Of a stretch of 39,028 nucleotides of DNA, positions 7,681 to 13,944 are shown piece by piece. Position numbers and translations under genes: made by a program. How positions within the stretch are numbered: position 1 is the stretch's first letter; each line of letters starts with the position of its first letter. Location: contig JAFYSE010000059.1 in assembly GCA_017546665.1 (NCBI GenBank), positions 1-39,028 on the forward strand, read 5' to 3'. A model generated the notes under the pieces. The model was not told the DNA's origin. It did no database searches and was given only the letters and a program-made list of their open reading frames with translations. This DNA comes from Clostridia bacterium (GTDB lineage Bacteria > Bacillota > Clostridia > Oscillospirales > Acutalibacteraceae).

Positions 7681-8640
7681 ATGGCTAAAAAACAAATGAC
7701 ACCAGAAGAATACAAGGCAAAACTTGAAATAAAGGCAGCTAAGAGCGAAAGATTTTCAAAGGTATTTCTTTCTTCAATCGCTGTGTTGCTTTCATTAGTA
7801 ATCGTATTCAGCGTAGTTTCAATTGCACAGACAACAATGTTGACAGTAGGTAATGGTGGCTCAGTAAGCGTTGGTGGAAACAACGTTAGCGGTGGCAACG
7901 ACAATAGCAATACACCAAGTGACGACAATTCTTTTGTTGACGGTGGCAACGACGTAACACCTGATAACGGTGATAATGGCGACGCAACAACACCTGATAG
8001 TGGCACTCAGACTCCTGCACCTGAAGCAACAGATGCAAATCAGGAAGCTCTTGATATGTACAAAAAGGCTGTTGCTAACGCAAGAGCAAACGCAAAACAG
8101 GTTATCCGTGTAAAAGATGGTGCTATCAACTATAAGGGTCACGTTCAGGCAGGTAAACTTTCAAGTGCTGCATCAACTCTTATGGGTATGTTCATGGTTA
8201 AGGACGAAGCTTCAATCGAGGCAAAGAATGAAGTATGGGATAAGTCAAAGCTTCCTAACGCAAGTGCTCTTACACTTAATGGTCTTCAGAAGATTACTCG
8301 TGAAGAAAAGGGTAATACATACGTAATTACAGTTGTTGCAAAGAATGCTGTAAATCCAAAGGCAAATGCTGACGGTGTTGGTTCTATTGCAGGCGTTATC
8401 GAAGAAAGCCAGATTACAGGTTCAATCAGCTCAGTTCCTGGTCTTACTCTCAGCAACATCAAAATTTCTTATGAAAACGTAAAAGCTGTTGCTACAATTG
8501 ATAAGGCTACTGGAAACCTTGTTGGACTTTACATTGACGCTCCATGTATCCTTGGTCTTGATGCAAAACTTGCAGTTATTTCAATTTCTGGTGCAGAAGT
8601 TGGTATCGAAGTTTTCACAGAATACAAAATTTCCTACTAA
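7681..8640 (+). CDS. Anchored extracellular protein with low-complexity linker, unknown
   Basis: A 319-residue protein. A charged cytoplasmic N terminus (MAKKQMTPEEYKAKLEIKAAKSERFSK style) is followed by one membrane helix (about 30-50), a Gly/Asn/Asp/Thr-rich linker (about 55-120), and a folded extracellular domain of about 190 residues with alternating beta segments. No catalytic motif or named family is recognised. I start at the ATG at 7681 because AAAGGGG lies 8 bases upstream; a TTG at 7663 is possible but lacks a site. It is monocistronic between a clear promoter and a strong terminator. The linker is typical of surface proteins that project through peptidoglycan. Confidence 0.8.
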   Translation: MAKKQMTPEEYKAKLEIKAAKSERFSKVFLSSIAVLLSLVIVFSVVSIAQTTMLTVGNGGSVSVGGNNVSGGNDNSNTPSDDNSFVDGGNDVTPDNGDNGDATTPDSGTQTPAPEATDANQEALDMYKKAVANARANAKQVIRVKDGAINYKGHVQAGKLSSAASTLMGMFMVKDEASIEAKNEVWDKSKLPNASALTLNGLQKITREEKGNTYVITVVAKNAVNPKANADGVGSIAGVIEESQITGSISSVPGLTLSNIKISYENVKAVATIDKATGNLVGLYIDAPCILGLDAKLAVISISGAEVGIEVFTEYKISY

Positions 8641-8656
8641 TTAAAAACAAAAAATC

Positions 8657-8690
8657 AAAGGACTTGACTCACGAAGTCAGGTCCTTTTTG
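8657..8690 (+). terminator. Intrinsic terminator
   Basis: Near-perfect 13-base stem from AAAGGACTTGACT to AGTCAGGTCCTTT (one G-T pair) with a CACGA loop, then TTTTTG. It ends the surface-protein transcript and lies before the converging spoVT. Confidence 0.9.
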
Positions 8691-8714
8691 TTGTGTAAAT
8701 TATAATTTATCGAA

Positions 8715-9254
8715 TTATTCCTCTGTCTGTTTACCTAAAAATGATGCTGCAACGGAAATAAGCTTGATTTCCGTCTGTGTGGGCATACTACCATCAGGAC
8801 TGAGCAGTAGTACAACTGCACCTGCAACGTCACCACCACCGATAATGGGAAAGGCAAGTCCTGCTTCCTTTTCCTTGTCGCTTAACGGATAAAGAGCCTT
8901 GATGTCGGGGGATGCCACATAGGAGTCACGGTTTTCCATAAGTGTTTCCAATTCAGCGGAAATGTGCTTATCCATAGCATCCTTTCGAGGCATACCCGAA
9001 ACAGCAATAACATGGTCACGGTCAGTAATAATTACGGGCAAATTAGTTGCCCTGTGCAATACATCTGTGTATTGACCTGCAAATTCCGATAATTCACCAA
9101 TGGGCGAATATTTTTTAAAAATAACTTCACCATCAGCAGCGGTAAAAATTTCCAATGGGTCACCTTCACGGATTCGCATAGTTCTACGAATTTCTTTTGG
9201 AATAACAACCCTTCCCAAATCGTCTATTCTTCTCACAATCCCAGTTGCTTTCAT
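8715..9254 (-). CDS. spoVT: Stage V sporulation transcriptional regulator SpoVT
   Basis: A 179-residue protein: an N-terminal AbrB-type swapped-hairpin DNA-binding domain (about 1-50, with GIVRRIDDLGRVVIPKEIRR) and a C-terminal GAF-like domain (about 56-178). B. subtilis SpoVT is 178 residues and modulates sigma-G-dependent forespore genes. The reported open frame extends upstream, but the ATG at 9254 follows AAGGAGA and starts at the conserved MKATG. A sigma-G-like promoter lies just upstream. In B. subtilis spoVT sits near the mfd/spoVB region; here it stands alone beside small unknown genes. The first 87 coding bases recur twice in the next 2.5 kb. Confidence 0.95.
   Translation of the reverse strand: MKATGIVRRIDDLGRVVIPKEIRRTMRIREGDPLEIFTAADGEVIFKKYSPIGELSEFAGQYTDVLHRATNLPVIITDRDHVIAVSGMPRKDAMDKHISAELETLMENRDSYVASPDIKALYPLSDKEKEAGLAFPIIGGGDVAGAVVLLLSPDGSMPTQTEIKLISVAASFLGKQTEE
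9168..9254 (-). repeat. Head repeat of spoVT (copy 1 of 3)
   Basis: These 87 bases recur at 10699-10785 and 11636-11722 on the same strand with 3-5 mismatches between any pair. By my hand alignment every mismatch is synonymous, so all three copies encode the same first 29 residues of the AbrB-type domain. Confidence 0.93.
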
Positions 9255-9289
9255 ATATACATTTCTCCTTAAATTACAAATTGTGTTGT

Positions 9290-9318
9290 TAGTATTTGTA
9301 AGAAAAGGGGATTTATAC
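9290..9318 (-). promoter_or_regulatory. Sigma-G/F-like promoter of spoVT
   Basis: On the minus strand GTATA (9318-9314), a 17-base spacer and AATACTA (9296-9290). The known sigma-G pattern is GYATA - about 17 - CATnnTA. B. subtilis spoVT is sigma-G dependent. The same elements with the same spacing recur upstream of the second AbrB copy (10961-10989). Confidence 0.5.
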
Positions 9319-9326
9319 TGTGTGAA

Positions 9327-9355
9327 TTTACTTTTAAAATGAAATATGCTATAAT
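9327..9355 (+). promoter_or_regulatory. Divergent promoter of the 127-residue gene
   Basis: TTTACT (9327-9332), 17-base spacer, TATAAT (9350-9355), 20 bases before the GTG start. It lies back to back with the spoVT promoter and is duplicated at 10998-11026. Confidence 0.6.
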
Positions 9356-9375
9356 GAATAAAAGGCGGTGATTTT

Positions 9376-9759
9376 GTGAGAAATACAAAGACCACAAAAG
9401 AATTATATGAAAAACTTCTTGAAATGCCCGATTTACATTCTAAACCTGAATTAGACGGTGAAATTCTAATTTGGAATCTTTATAAAAATGCCTATGTACG
9501 AGCATACTGCGATAATTATGACACTTGTATTGATATAATCAGCAATTCTGCTGTGGTTGGTTCTTTAACTCATTGGCATCCTGACGAAAACGATATGTTA
9601 GATGAACTATATTCTCTTGGTAAAAAGGGAAATATTCTTGTTATTCAAAACTCTCTATTAGTTAAAGGTGTCTTTTATAAGGGGTCACCTAATAAATATT
9701 GTTTTGATAAAAACAAAAAATGGCATTGGGGCAAATTAACATATTTAGAACAGAAATAA
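9376..9759 (+). CDS. Hypothetical protein, 127 aa
   Basis: A soluble protein of unrecognised family. It starts with GTG behind AAAGGCGGTGATTTT. The sequence is rich in aromatic residues and Asp/Asn (VRAYCDNYDTCIDII; THWHPDENDMLDELYSLGKKG; ends in KKWHWGKLTYLEQK), without membrane segments or a signal peptide. The core looks like a small alpha/beta fold with a helical start. It is AT-rich compared with spoVT, and is transcribed divergently from spoVT from a promoter that overlaps that of spoVT. It is the first of the plus-strand passengers in the spoVT-head array. No function is proposed. Confidence 0.7.
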   Translation: MRNTKTTKELYEKLLEMPDLHSKPELDGEILIWNLYKNAYVRAYCDNYDTCIDIISNSAVVGSLTHWHPDENDMLDELYSLGKKGNILVIQNSLLVKGVFYKGSPNKYCFDKNKKWHWGKLTYLEQK

Positions 9760-9769
9760 TTACATAAGG

Positions 9770-9794
9770 CGAGGTGAATTTTACCTTGTTTTTT
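9770..9794 (+). terminator. Terminator-like hairpin after the 127-residue gene
   Basis: Stem CGAGGT (9770-9775) with ACCTTG (9783-9788), one G-T pair, followed by TTTTTT. Weak stem, but it shares GCGAGGTGAATTT with the strong terminator at 11527, suggesting common origin. Confidence 0.55.
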
Positions 9795-9844
9795 CCTGGT
9801 TTTCTAGTTTTAGTTTGTTATAATAAATTAAGGAGGATTGTGAA

Positions 9845-10408
9845 ATGTTAAATTTATGTTTTATTAAGATAGATTGGAATGCTTTTTCGGCAATCGGTTC
9901 GTGGCTGGGTGCTATATCAACTTTTTTGGCTGCATTTATTGCATTATATCCTTATTTTAAAAAAGGTAAATTATACTTTACACTACATAGCAACATAGAA
10001 CAATGTCCAGTATTAAATATTGTAAACAATAAACCAGAAGGGATGTTTATTGAAAAAATATGTTTTTATGCAGGACCAACAATATTTAATAAATGCTTTT
10101 TTACGGATTATTTTTTTGAGTGTGAAGATGATTTAGTTTCCGATAAAACAACTAATTTTATTGAACCATATAGTAAAAAGCAAATCAATTATGTAAGCAC
10201 TAGGATAATACATGATATGGAACATTGTGGATTTGAAATTAAAGGATTCACAAAAAAGAAAGTTCGTATTGTTGTTAAAACCAATATTGGTAAATTAAAA
10301 ATAAATACTAATATAGAAACAGAATATTTTATTCAAATGTTGATTGCTTCTTCTCCGGCGTATAGTCATTATGATGTGAAGGATTTCATAAAATATTTTT
10401 GTGTTTGA
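9845..10408 (+). CDS. Hypothetical protein with one N-terminal membrane helix, 187 aa
   Basis: The N terminus holds one membrane helix (about residues 14-36, AFSAIGSWLGAISTFLAAFIALY). This short W/G-rich leader followed by a soluble part is common in accessory-genome membrane proteins of unknown role. The remaining 150 residues are very lysine/isoleucine/asparagine rich with mainly beta-type segments (KKVRIVVKTNIGKLKINTNIET). Start: ATG 7 bases after AAGGAGG. A TATAAT at about 9820 may supply its own promoter. Strong AT bias marks it as probable accessory DNA. No catalytic motif is recognised. Confidence 0.72.
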   Translation: MLNLCFIKIDWNAFSAIGSWLGAISTFLAAFIALYPYFKKGKLYFTLHSNIEQCPVLNIVNNKPEGMFIEKICFYAGPTIFNKCFFTDYFFECEDDLVSDKTTNFIEPYSKKQINYVSTRIIHDMEHCGFEIKGFTKKKVRIVVKTNIGKLKINTNIETEYFIQMLIASSPAYSHYDVKDFIKYFCV

Positions 10409-10413
10409 TTTAG

Positions 10414-10446
10414 AAAAGCGGAGTTGATTTTACCCCGCTTTTTTGA
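10414..10446 (+). terminator. Intrinsic terminator
   Basis: AAAAGCGGAGT pairs with ACCCCGCTTTT (one internal mismatch) around TGATTTT, ending in a T run. It closes the 187-residue gene. Confidence 0.8.
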
Positions 10447-10463
10447 TTATGTGTCTCAATAGT

Positions 10464-10785
10464 TTATTTGTTCTTTGCTTGTTGTTTGAAGTACTCTACA
10501 ACCTTTTCAAAGTTGCGTTGTATTTCTTCTGATTTCTTTCGGTCTTCTTCTAACTTATTTTTTCTTATGTAAAGCTTTGTTATTGATAAGAAAAACTGTT
10601 CAAAAACTGTCAATGTTGTCAGTGACGGGGTGCGGGTGTCCAGTGGACACCTCTGCGAAGCAGAAGCACCGACCGAGGCGGCAGCCGAGACCTCCTTCAC
10701 GGATCCGCATAGTCCTACGAATCTCTTTAGGAATAACAACCCTTCCCAAATCGTCAATTCTTCTCACAATCCCAGTTGCTTTCAT
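10464..10785 (-). pseudogene. Second AbrB/SpoVT-head gene, disrupted by a GC-rich insert
   Basis: From the ATG at 10785 the first 31 residues are identical to SpoVT's AbrB-type domain. The frame then enters a GC-rich stretch (about 10625-10692) and stops at 10600. In another minus-strand frame, the sequence downstream of the insert continues as a plausible charged coiled-coil tail (TLTVFEQFFLSITKLYIRKN... ending at 10464), whose first part resembles the tail of the third copy (ITLTLEEKFVIT). I infer that an original AbrB-plus-helix protein of roughly 80-85 residues was broken by the insert and frameshifted. A 61-residue truncated AbrB protein could still be made. Unlike spoVT it never had the GAF domain here. 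Confidence 0.7.
10625..10692. mobile_element. GC-rich short insert inside the AbrB copy
   Basis: About 65-70 bases markedly richer in GC than the surroundings, absent from the aligned third copy. It contains a hairpin GGTGTCC-AGT-GGACACC and a second TCTGC-GAA-GCAGA. Exact ends are uncertain by a few bases. It resembles short palindromic repeats scattered in gut Clostridia, but I cannot confirm copy number. Confidence 0.5.
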
Positions 10786-10810
10786 TTTTTATCTCCTTTG
10801 TTGCAGAGAC

Positions 10811-10932
10811 TCCTCTCGGCTCCCCTTGTCAGGGGAGCTGTCAACGAAGTTGACTGAGGGGTAGTCAAAAGACTATCTCTCCCTCCGTCAAAACTTCGTT
10901 TTGCCACCTCCCTCGTCAGAGGGAGGCAAGAG
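10811..10932. mobile_element. MITE-like/palindromic repeat element
   Basis: A string of hairpins: CTCCCCT-TGTC-AGGGGAG (10820-10836), GTCAAC-GAA-GTTGAC (10840-10854), AGTC-AAAA-GACT (10863-10874), CAAAA-CTTCG-TTTTG (10889-10903) and CCTCCCT-CGTC-AGAGGGAGG (10908-10926). Two similar CTCCC...GGGAG hairpins flank the centre. It sits between the promoter block and the start codon of the second AbrB copy, i.e. in its 5' untranslated region. From memory, the CTCCCTCnGTC / GGAGGTGGCA phrase is a known dispersed repeat type in Ruminococcaceae. No open frame. Confidence 0.65.
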
Positions 10933-10960
10933 TGTTCTCGAAAATTTCAAATTGTGATAC

Positions 10961-11026
10961 TATTATTTGTGATTAAAGGGAATTTATACTGTGTGAATTT
11001 ACTTTTTGAGTTAGTTGTGATATAAT
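10961..11026. promoter_or_regulatory. Duplicated divergent promoter block
   Basis: Homologous to the block at 9290-9355. Minus strand: GTATA (10989-10985), 17 bases, AATAATA (10967-10961). Plus strand: TTTACT (10998-11003), 17 bases, TATAAT (11021-11026), serving the 156-residue gene. Between them the sequence TTTATACTGTGTGAATTTAC is identical to copy 1. Confidence 0.6.
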
Positions 11027-11046
11027 AATACTAAGGTGGTGTTAAT

Positions 11047-11517
11047 ATGAGATTAAATACACATAATGCTACACCAAAAATTCGGAACAGCAAAACTATC
11101 AATATTCTATTAATAATAAGTGCGGTCTTAATATATAGTATGTTTGGATTAGGTGCTTTTTGTTGCTTTTATTATGCTAAAAGTTTCGCCGGTGGTATGA
11201 TGGTTATCTTTATACCTGTTTTGTTCACAATAGCCTTGTTAATTTATTTTAAAGATATGGAAAAAGCATATGTAGAAATAAAAGAAAAAGAGTTTTGCGT
11301 GGTTGACTATTATTGGGGAGTTAAAAAGGAAAAACATATTTCAATTTCTGATGTTACATCAGCGGAAGTTTGTCTTGGGAATTCATTAAAAGTAAAAGGA
11401 TACCGATTTAGTGCATTTGGTTGGCGATATATAGTTTTTAGAAATGACAAAAAGTATTTGTTTAAGATTATCTATTTGCCTGAAACAGCAGAAATTTTCA
11501 AACAATACATAAGATGA
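11047..11517 (+). CDS. Two-helix membrane protein with PH-like C-terminal domain, 156 aa
   Basis: Two membrane helices (about residues 19-42 and 48-68) are followed by a cytoplasmic beta-rich domain of about 85 residues (AYVEIKEKEFCVVDYYWGVKKEK ... ISDVTSAEV ... FGWRYIVFRN). This organisation, with a trailing helix (PETAEIFKQYI), fits small bacterial proteins with a PH-like domain, although residue similarity is only suggestive. Start: ATG behind AAGGTGGTGTTAAT. Promoter at 10998-11026, terminator 10 bases past the stop. A fragment of a second copy of this gene's 3' end survives at 11734-11772, so it was once duplicated along with the AbrB head. Confidence 0.72.
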   Translation: MRLNTHNATPKIRNSKTINILLIISAVLIYSMFGLGAFCCFYYAKSFAGGMMVIFIPVLFTIALLIYFKDMEKAYVEIKEKEFCVVDYYWGVKKEKHISISDVTSAEVCLGNSLKVKGYRFSAFGWRYIVFRNDKKYLFKIIYLPETAEIFKQYIR

Positions 11518-11526
11518 AAAAACAAC

Positions 11527-11557
11527 AGCGAGGTGAATTTCACCTCGCTTGTTTTTT
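11527..11557 (+). terminator. Intrinsic terminator after the PH-like gene
   Basis: Perfect ten-base stem AGCGAGGTGA / TCACCTCGCT with loop ATT, then TGTTTTTT. One arm also encodes the last residues and stop of the third AbrB copy on the minus strand. Confidence 0.92.
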
Positions 11558-11722
11558 ATATCGTTTTAAAATACTATGTGCGGTAATTACAAACTTTTCT
11601 TCAAGTGTCAATGTTATATTTAACGGCTCTCCCTCACGGATTCTCATAGTCCTACGAATCTCTTTTGGAATAACAACCCTTCCCAAATCGTCAATTCTTC
11701 TCACAATCCCAGTTGCTTTCAT
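11540..11722 (-). CDS. Third AbrB/SpoVT-head copy, short DNA-binding-domain protein
   Basis: A 60-residue open frame. Residues 1-31 match SpoVT and the second copy exactly, continuing into EPLNITLTLEEKFVITAHSILKRYKKQAR. The last codons and the stop are read from an arm of the neighbouring gene's terminator, so the 3' end is probably truncated. The sequence TATATATGAAAGCA around the start is shared with spoVT, and a GGAG lies 11 bases upstream, so translation is possible but not optimal. No copied promoter block lies upstream; a gene remnant does. It could act as a competing AbrB-type DNA binder or heterodimer partner of SpoVT, or be debris. No coding-sequence damage is seen in the domain itself. 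Confidence 0.55.
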   Translation of the reverse strand: MKATGIVRRIDDLGRVVIPKEIRRTMRIREGEPLNITLTLEEKFVITAHSILKRYKKQAR

Positions 11723-11733
11723 ATATACAAAAA

Positions 11734-11772
11734 CTCCAAACAGCAGAGTTCTTTAAACAATATATAAAATAA
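11734..11772 (+). pseudogene. 3' remnant of a second PH-like gene copy
   Basis: In frame from 11737 the bases read QTAEFFKQYIK and stop, matching the end of the 156-residue protein (ETAEIFKQYIR, stop). It is followed by a terminator that resembles the one after the intact gene. The rest of the copy is missing and is replaced upstream by the third AbrB head. This marks a past tandem duplication and deletion. Confidence 0.75.
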
Positions 11773-11774
11773 TT

Positions 11775-11803
11775 AAAGCGAGGTTTTTTACGACCTCGCT
11801 TTT
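11775..11803 (+). terminator. Terminator of the lost gene copy
   Basis: AAAGCGAGGT / ACCTCGCTTT stem with a TTTTTACG loop. Same stem core as at 11527. Its minus-strand face may also help end readthrough from the fucosidase side. Confidence 0.75.
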
Positions 11804-11823
11804 GCTATGTATTAATAATGCTT

Positions 11824-13299
11824 TTATCCGATTGCCATTTTAAAGCATATTGGTAAATCGTTTGAGAAATCGCCCTTAACGTTGATTTTAAGTGATTCTT
11901 CATCCCTTGTGAATTGGATTTTTTCATCACTGCCCAAAAGCTCAACGCTTTCAATTAAATAATCGTGTGGGTTGTGCAATCTCAATGTTTTAATGCTGAC
12001 ATCTTTTGATGGACGCATCTGGAACGCATAAAGATAACCGTTTTTATATGTAAACCTGAAATCTTTGCTTGTGAAAGCCTTTTCGTCGCCATCCTTGAAG
12101 AAACCTTCTTCGGCATTTACTTCGCCTTCACCAAACTGTTTCCAGAAGGTTGTTCCGTAAATTGCTTCGCCATTTGTTTCGAGCCATTTACCCATATCAA
12201 GTAGAACCTGTGTTTCTTCGTCAGTGATTGTACCATCAGGTTTAGGACCGATATTTATAAGCAAGTTACCATTTTTAGAAACAATGTCAACAAGGTCGCA
12301 AATAACTTGTCTTGAACTCTTATATTCATTGTCCTTTCTGTAACCCCAAGAGCATTTGCCGATTGCAGTATCTGTCTGCCAATAAATAGGTGAGATACCC
12401 GATAATGCACCACGCTCAACATCAAAGGTTGCAACGGTTGGAGGAAATGCTTCGTGCTTGTAGTTGATTGTAACTTCTTTTCCCCATTCTTCTGCACGGT
12501 TATAGTAGTATGCAGCCAATTTTTTAAGATATGGTTTAAAGGAGTGGTTGTGAATCCACCAGTCAAAATAAAGGACGGATGGTTGGTATTTATCGACTAA
12601 TTCACAAGTGCGAACAAGCCAATCTTTAAGCCATTCTTCACTTGCACCAATGGAGTGAGTATCTTCTGTGGTTAATCCAAGATTTGGAGAATTCCATTCT
12701 TCACAGTAAACTGCAGGACCATAGAAATCACGATAGTTATCATCATTCACGTCGCTGTCAAAGGTTCTGCCAAGATTCATAAAGAAATAATGCTCTGCAC
12801 GGTGAGTTGATGCACAAAGATTAAGCCCTTGCTTTTCACATTCTGCTTTGAGTTCACCAACAACATCTCGGCAAGGTCCCATTTCCTTTGCGTTCCAACG
12901 GTTAAATTCTGTGTCATACATGGCAAATCCATCGTGATGCTCGGCTACGGGCATAACATATTTAATGCCTGCTTTTTTAAAAAGAGAAACCCATTTTTCT
13001 GCATCGAACTTTTTAGCCTTGAACATAGGGATAAAGTCTTTATATCCGAAATCCTTGTGTTCACCATAGGTTTTTCTGTGGTGTTCAAATTCTCTTACAC
13101 ATTTGTCGTACATGCTCCTTGAATACCATTCACTACCGAAGGCAGGTACAGAATAAATGCCCCAATGAATAAATATACCCAATTTATCGTGCATATACCA
13201 TTCAGGCACTTTATGGTGTGCAAGGGAACTCCAATCAGCCTTATATTTTCCATTTTCATTTACTTCATCAATTAAATTTAAGTATTCCAATGTTGTCAT
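11824..13299 (-). CDS. Alpha-L-fucosidase, glycoside hydrolase family 29
   Basis: Releases alpha-linked L-fucose from glycans with retention of configuration. Family marks: WYMHDKLGIFIHWGIYSVP (35-52), HHDGFAMYDT (121-130), and the nucleophile-bearing strand VLYFDWW with Asp246; the later GNLLINIGPKPDG motif closes the TIM barrel, followed by a C-terminal beta domain. Length 491 aa is normal. There is no signal peptide, so it likely works in the cytoplasm on imported oligosaccharides. I prefer the ATG at 13299 (GGGGTG 6 bases upstream) over the GTG at 13308. It stands alone, with no fucose pathway or transporter genes nearby, and forms no operon with the sulfatase. Confidence 0.94.
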   Translation of the reverse strand: MTTLEYLNLIDEVNENGKYKADWSSLAHHKVPEWYMHDKLGIFIHWGIYSVPAFGSEWYSRSMYDKCVREFEHHRKTYGEHKDFGYKDFIPMFKAKKFDAEKWVSLFKKAGIKYVMPVAEHHDGFAMYDTEFNRWNAKEMGPCRDVVGELKAECEKQGLNLCASTHRAEHYFFMNLGRTFDSDVNDDNYRDFYGPAVYCEEWNSPNLGLTTEDTHSIGASEEWLKDWLVRTCELVDKYQPSVLYFDWWIHNHSFKPYLKKLAAYYYNRAEEWGKEVTINYKHEAFPPTVATFDVERGALSGISPIYWQTDTAIGKCSWGYRKDNEYKSSRQVICDLVDIVSKNGNLLINIGPKPDGTITDEETQVLLDMGKWLETNGEAIYGTTFWKQFGEGEVNAEEGFFKDGDEKAFTSKDFRFTYKNGYLYAFQMRPSKDVSIKTLRLHNPHDYLIESVELLGSDEKIQFTRDEESLKINVKGDFSNDLPICFKMAIG

Positions 13300-13365
13300 T
13301 ATAATCACCCCAAATGATTATACAAGAAAGAAATTTTTGTGTAAATATAAATTTATAAAAATTCT

Positions 13366-13393
13366 TGAAACAAAATGCATATTTTGATACTCT
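13366..13393 (+). promoter_or_regulatory. Possible ECF-type autoregulated promoter
   Basis: TGAAAC (13366-13371), the -35 favoured by many Firmicutes ECF sigma factors, lies 16 bases before TACTCT (13388-13393), about 50 bases ahead of the ECF sigma gene. The -10 is uncertain because ECF factors vary there. An overlapping TTGAAA could also serve the main sigma factor. Confidence 0.4.
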
Positions 13394-13443
13394 TATATTA
13401 TGAAAGGGATTTTTTAACAACTGATTAGTTGGGAGGTATGATT

Positions 13444-13944
13444 ATGAGTAAAGAAATAAACAACCTTGTTTTATCTGCTATGTCAGGCAATAAGGAGGCT
13501 TATGGCGACTTGTATGAGCTTTATGCAACTGATATGTATCGGTTTGCTTTAGCTATATGCAAAAACACTTATGATGCACAGGATGCAGTTCAGGAAACGG
13601 CAATTTCTGTTTTTAAAAGCATATCTTCGATTAAAAATCCCGAAAAATTCAAATCCTACCTTTTCTCATCCCTTTCAAATACTTGCAAAAGGATTTTATC
13701 TAAAAACAACAATACAAATGAGTTTGAAGATACAGGCTATACTGACAGCGAAATTGAATTTTCAATTCCGGTTCGTGAAGCCTTGGAAAAACTTGATGAT
13801 ATTTCAAAGGAAATTATTCTTTTATCCATTGTGGCTGGGTTTAAGTCCCACGAAATCGGCAAAATAATGGGTTTGCCATCCGCAACGGTAAGAACAAAGC
13901 AAAAACGAGCTTTATCTAAACTCAGAGAGGAGTTGGAGTTATGA
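13444..13944 (+). CDS. ECF-type RNA polymerase sigma factor
   Basis: A 166-residue sigma-70 family protein with region 2 (LYELYATDMYRFALAICKN, then DAQDAVQETAISVFKS) and region 4 (LEKLDDISKEIILLSIVAGFKSHEIGKIMGLPSATVRTKQKRALSKL), with no region 1 or 3. I start at the ATG at 13444, with GGGAGG 7 bases upstream; the ATG at 13438 abuts that site. The stop overlaps the start of the next gene (ATGA), a membrane protein with an anti-sigma layout. The likely role is a response to an envelope or surface signal. The regulon is unknown beyond probable autoregulation. Confidence 0.93.
   Translation: MSKEINNLVLSAMSGNKEAYGDLYELYATDMYRFALAICKNTYDAQDAVQETAISVFKSISSIKNPEKFKSYLFSSLSNTCKRILSKNNNTNEFEDTGYTDSEIEFSIPVREALEKLDDISKEIILLSIVAGFKSHEIGKIMGLPSATVRTKQKRALSKLREELEL

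Noticed and set aside
10577..10864. Plus-strand open frames through the AbrB copy and hairpin element
   Set aside because: They are antisense to the AbrB head and cross palindromic repeat DNA; no coding character.
8715..11803. Toxin-antitoxin system built on the short AbrB proteins
   Set aside because: AbrB-like domains occur in antitoxins, but these match SpoVT, are transcribed opposite to the small neighbours, and no toxin family is recognisable.
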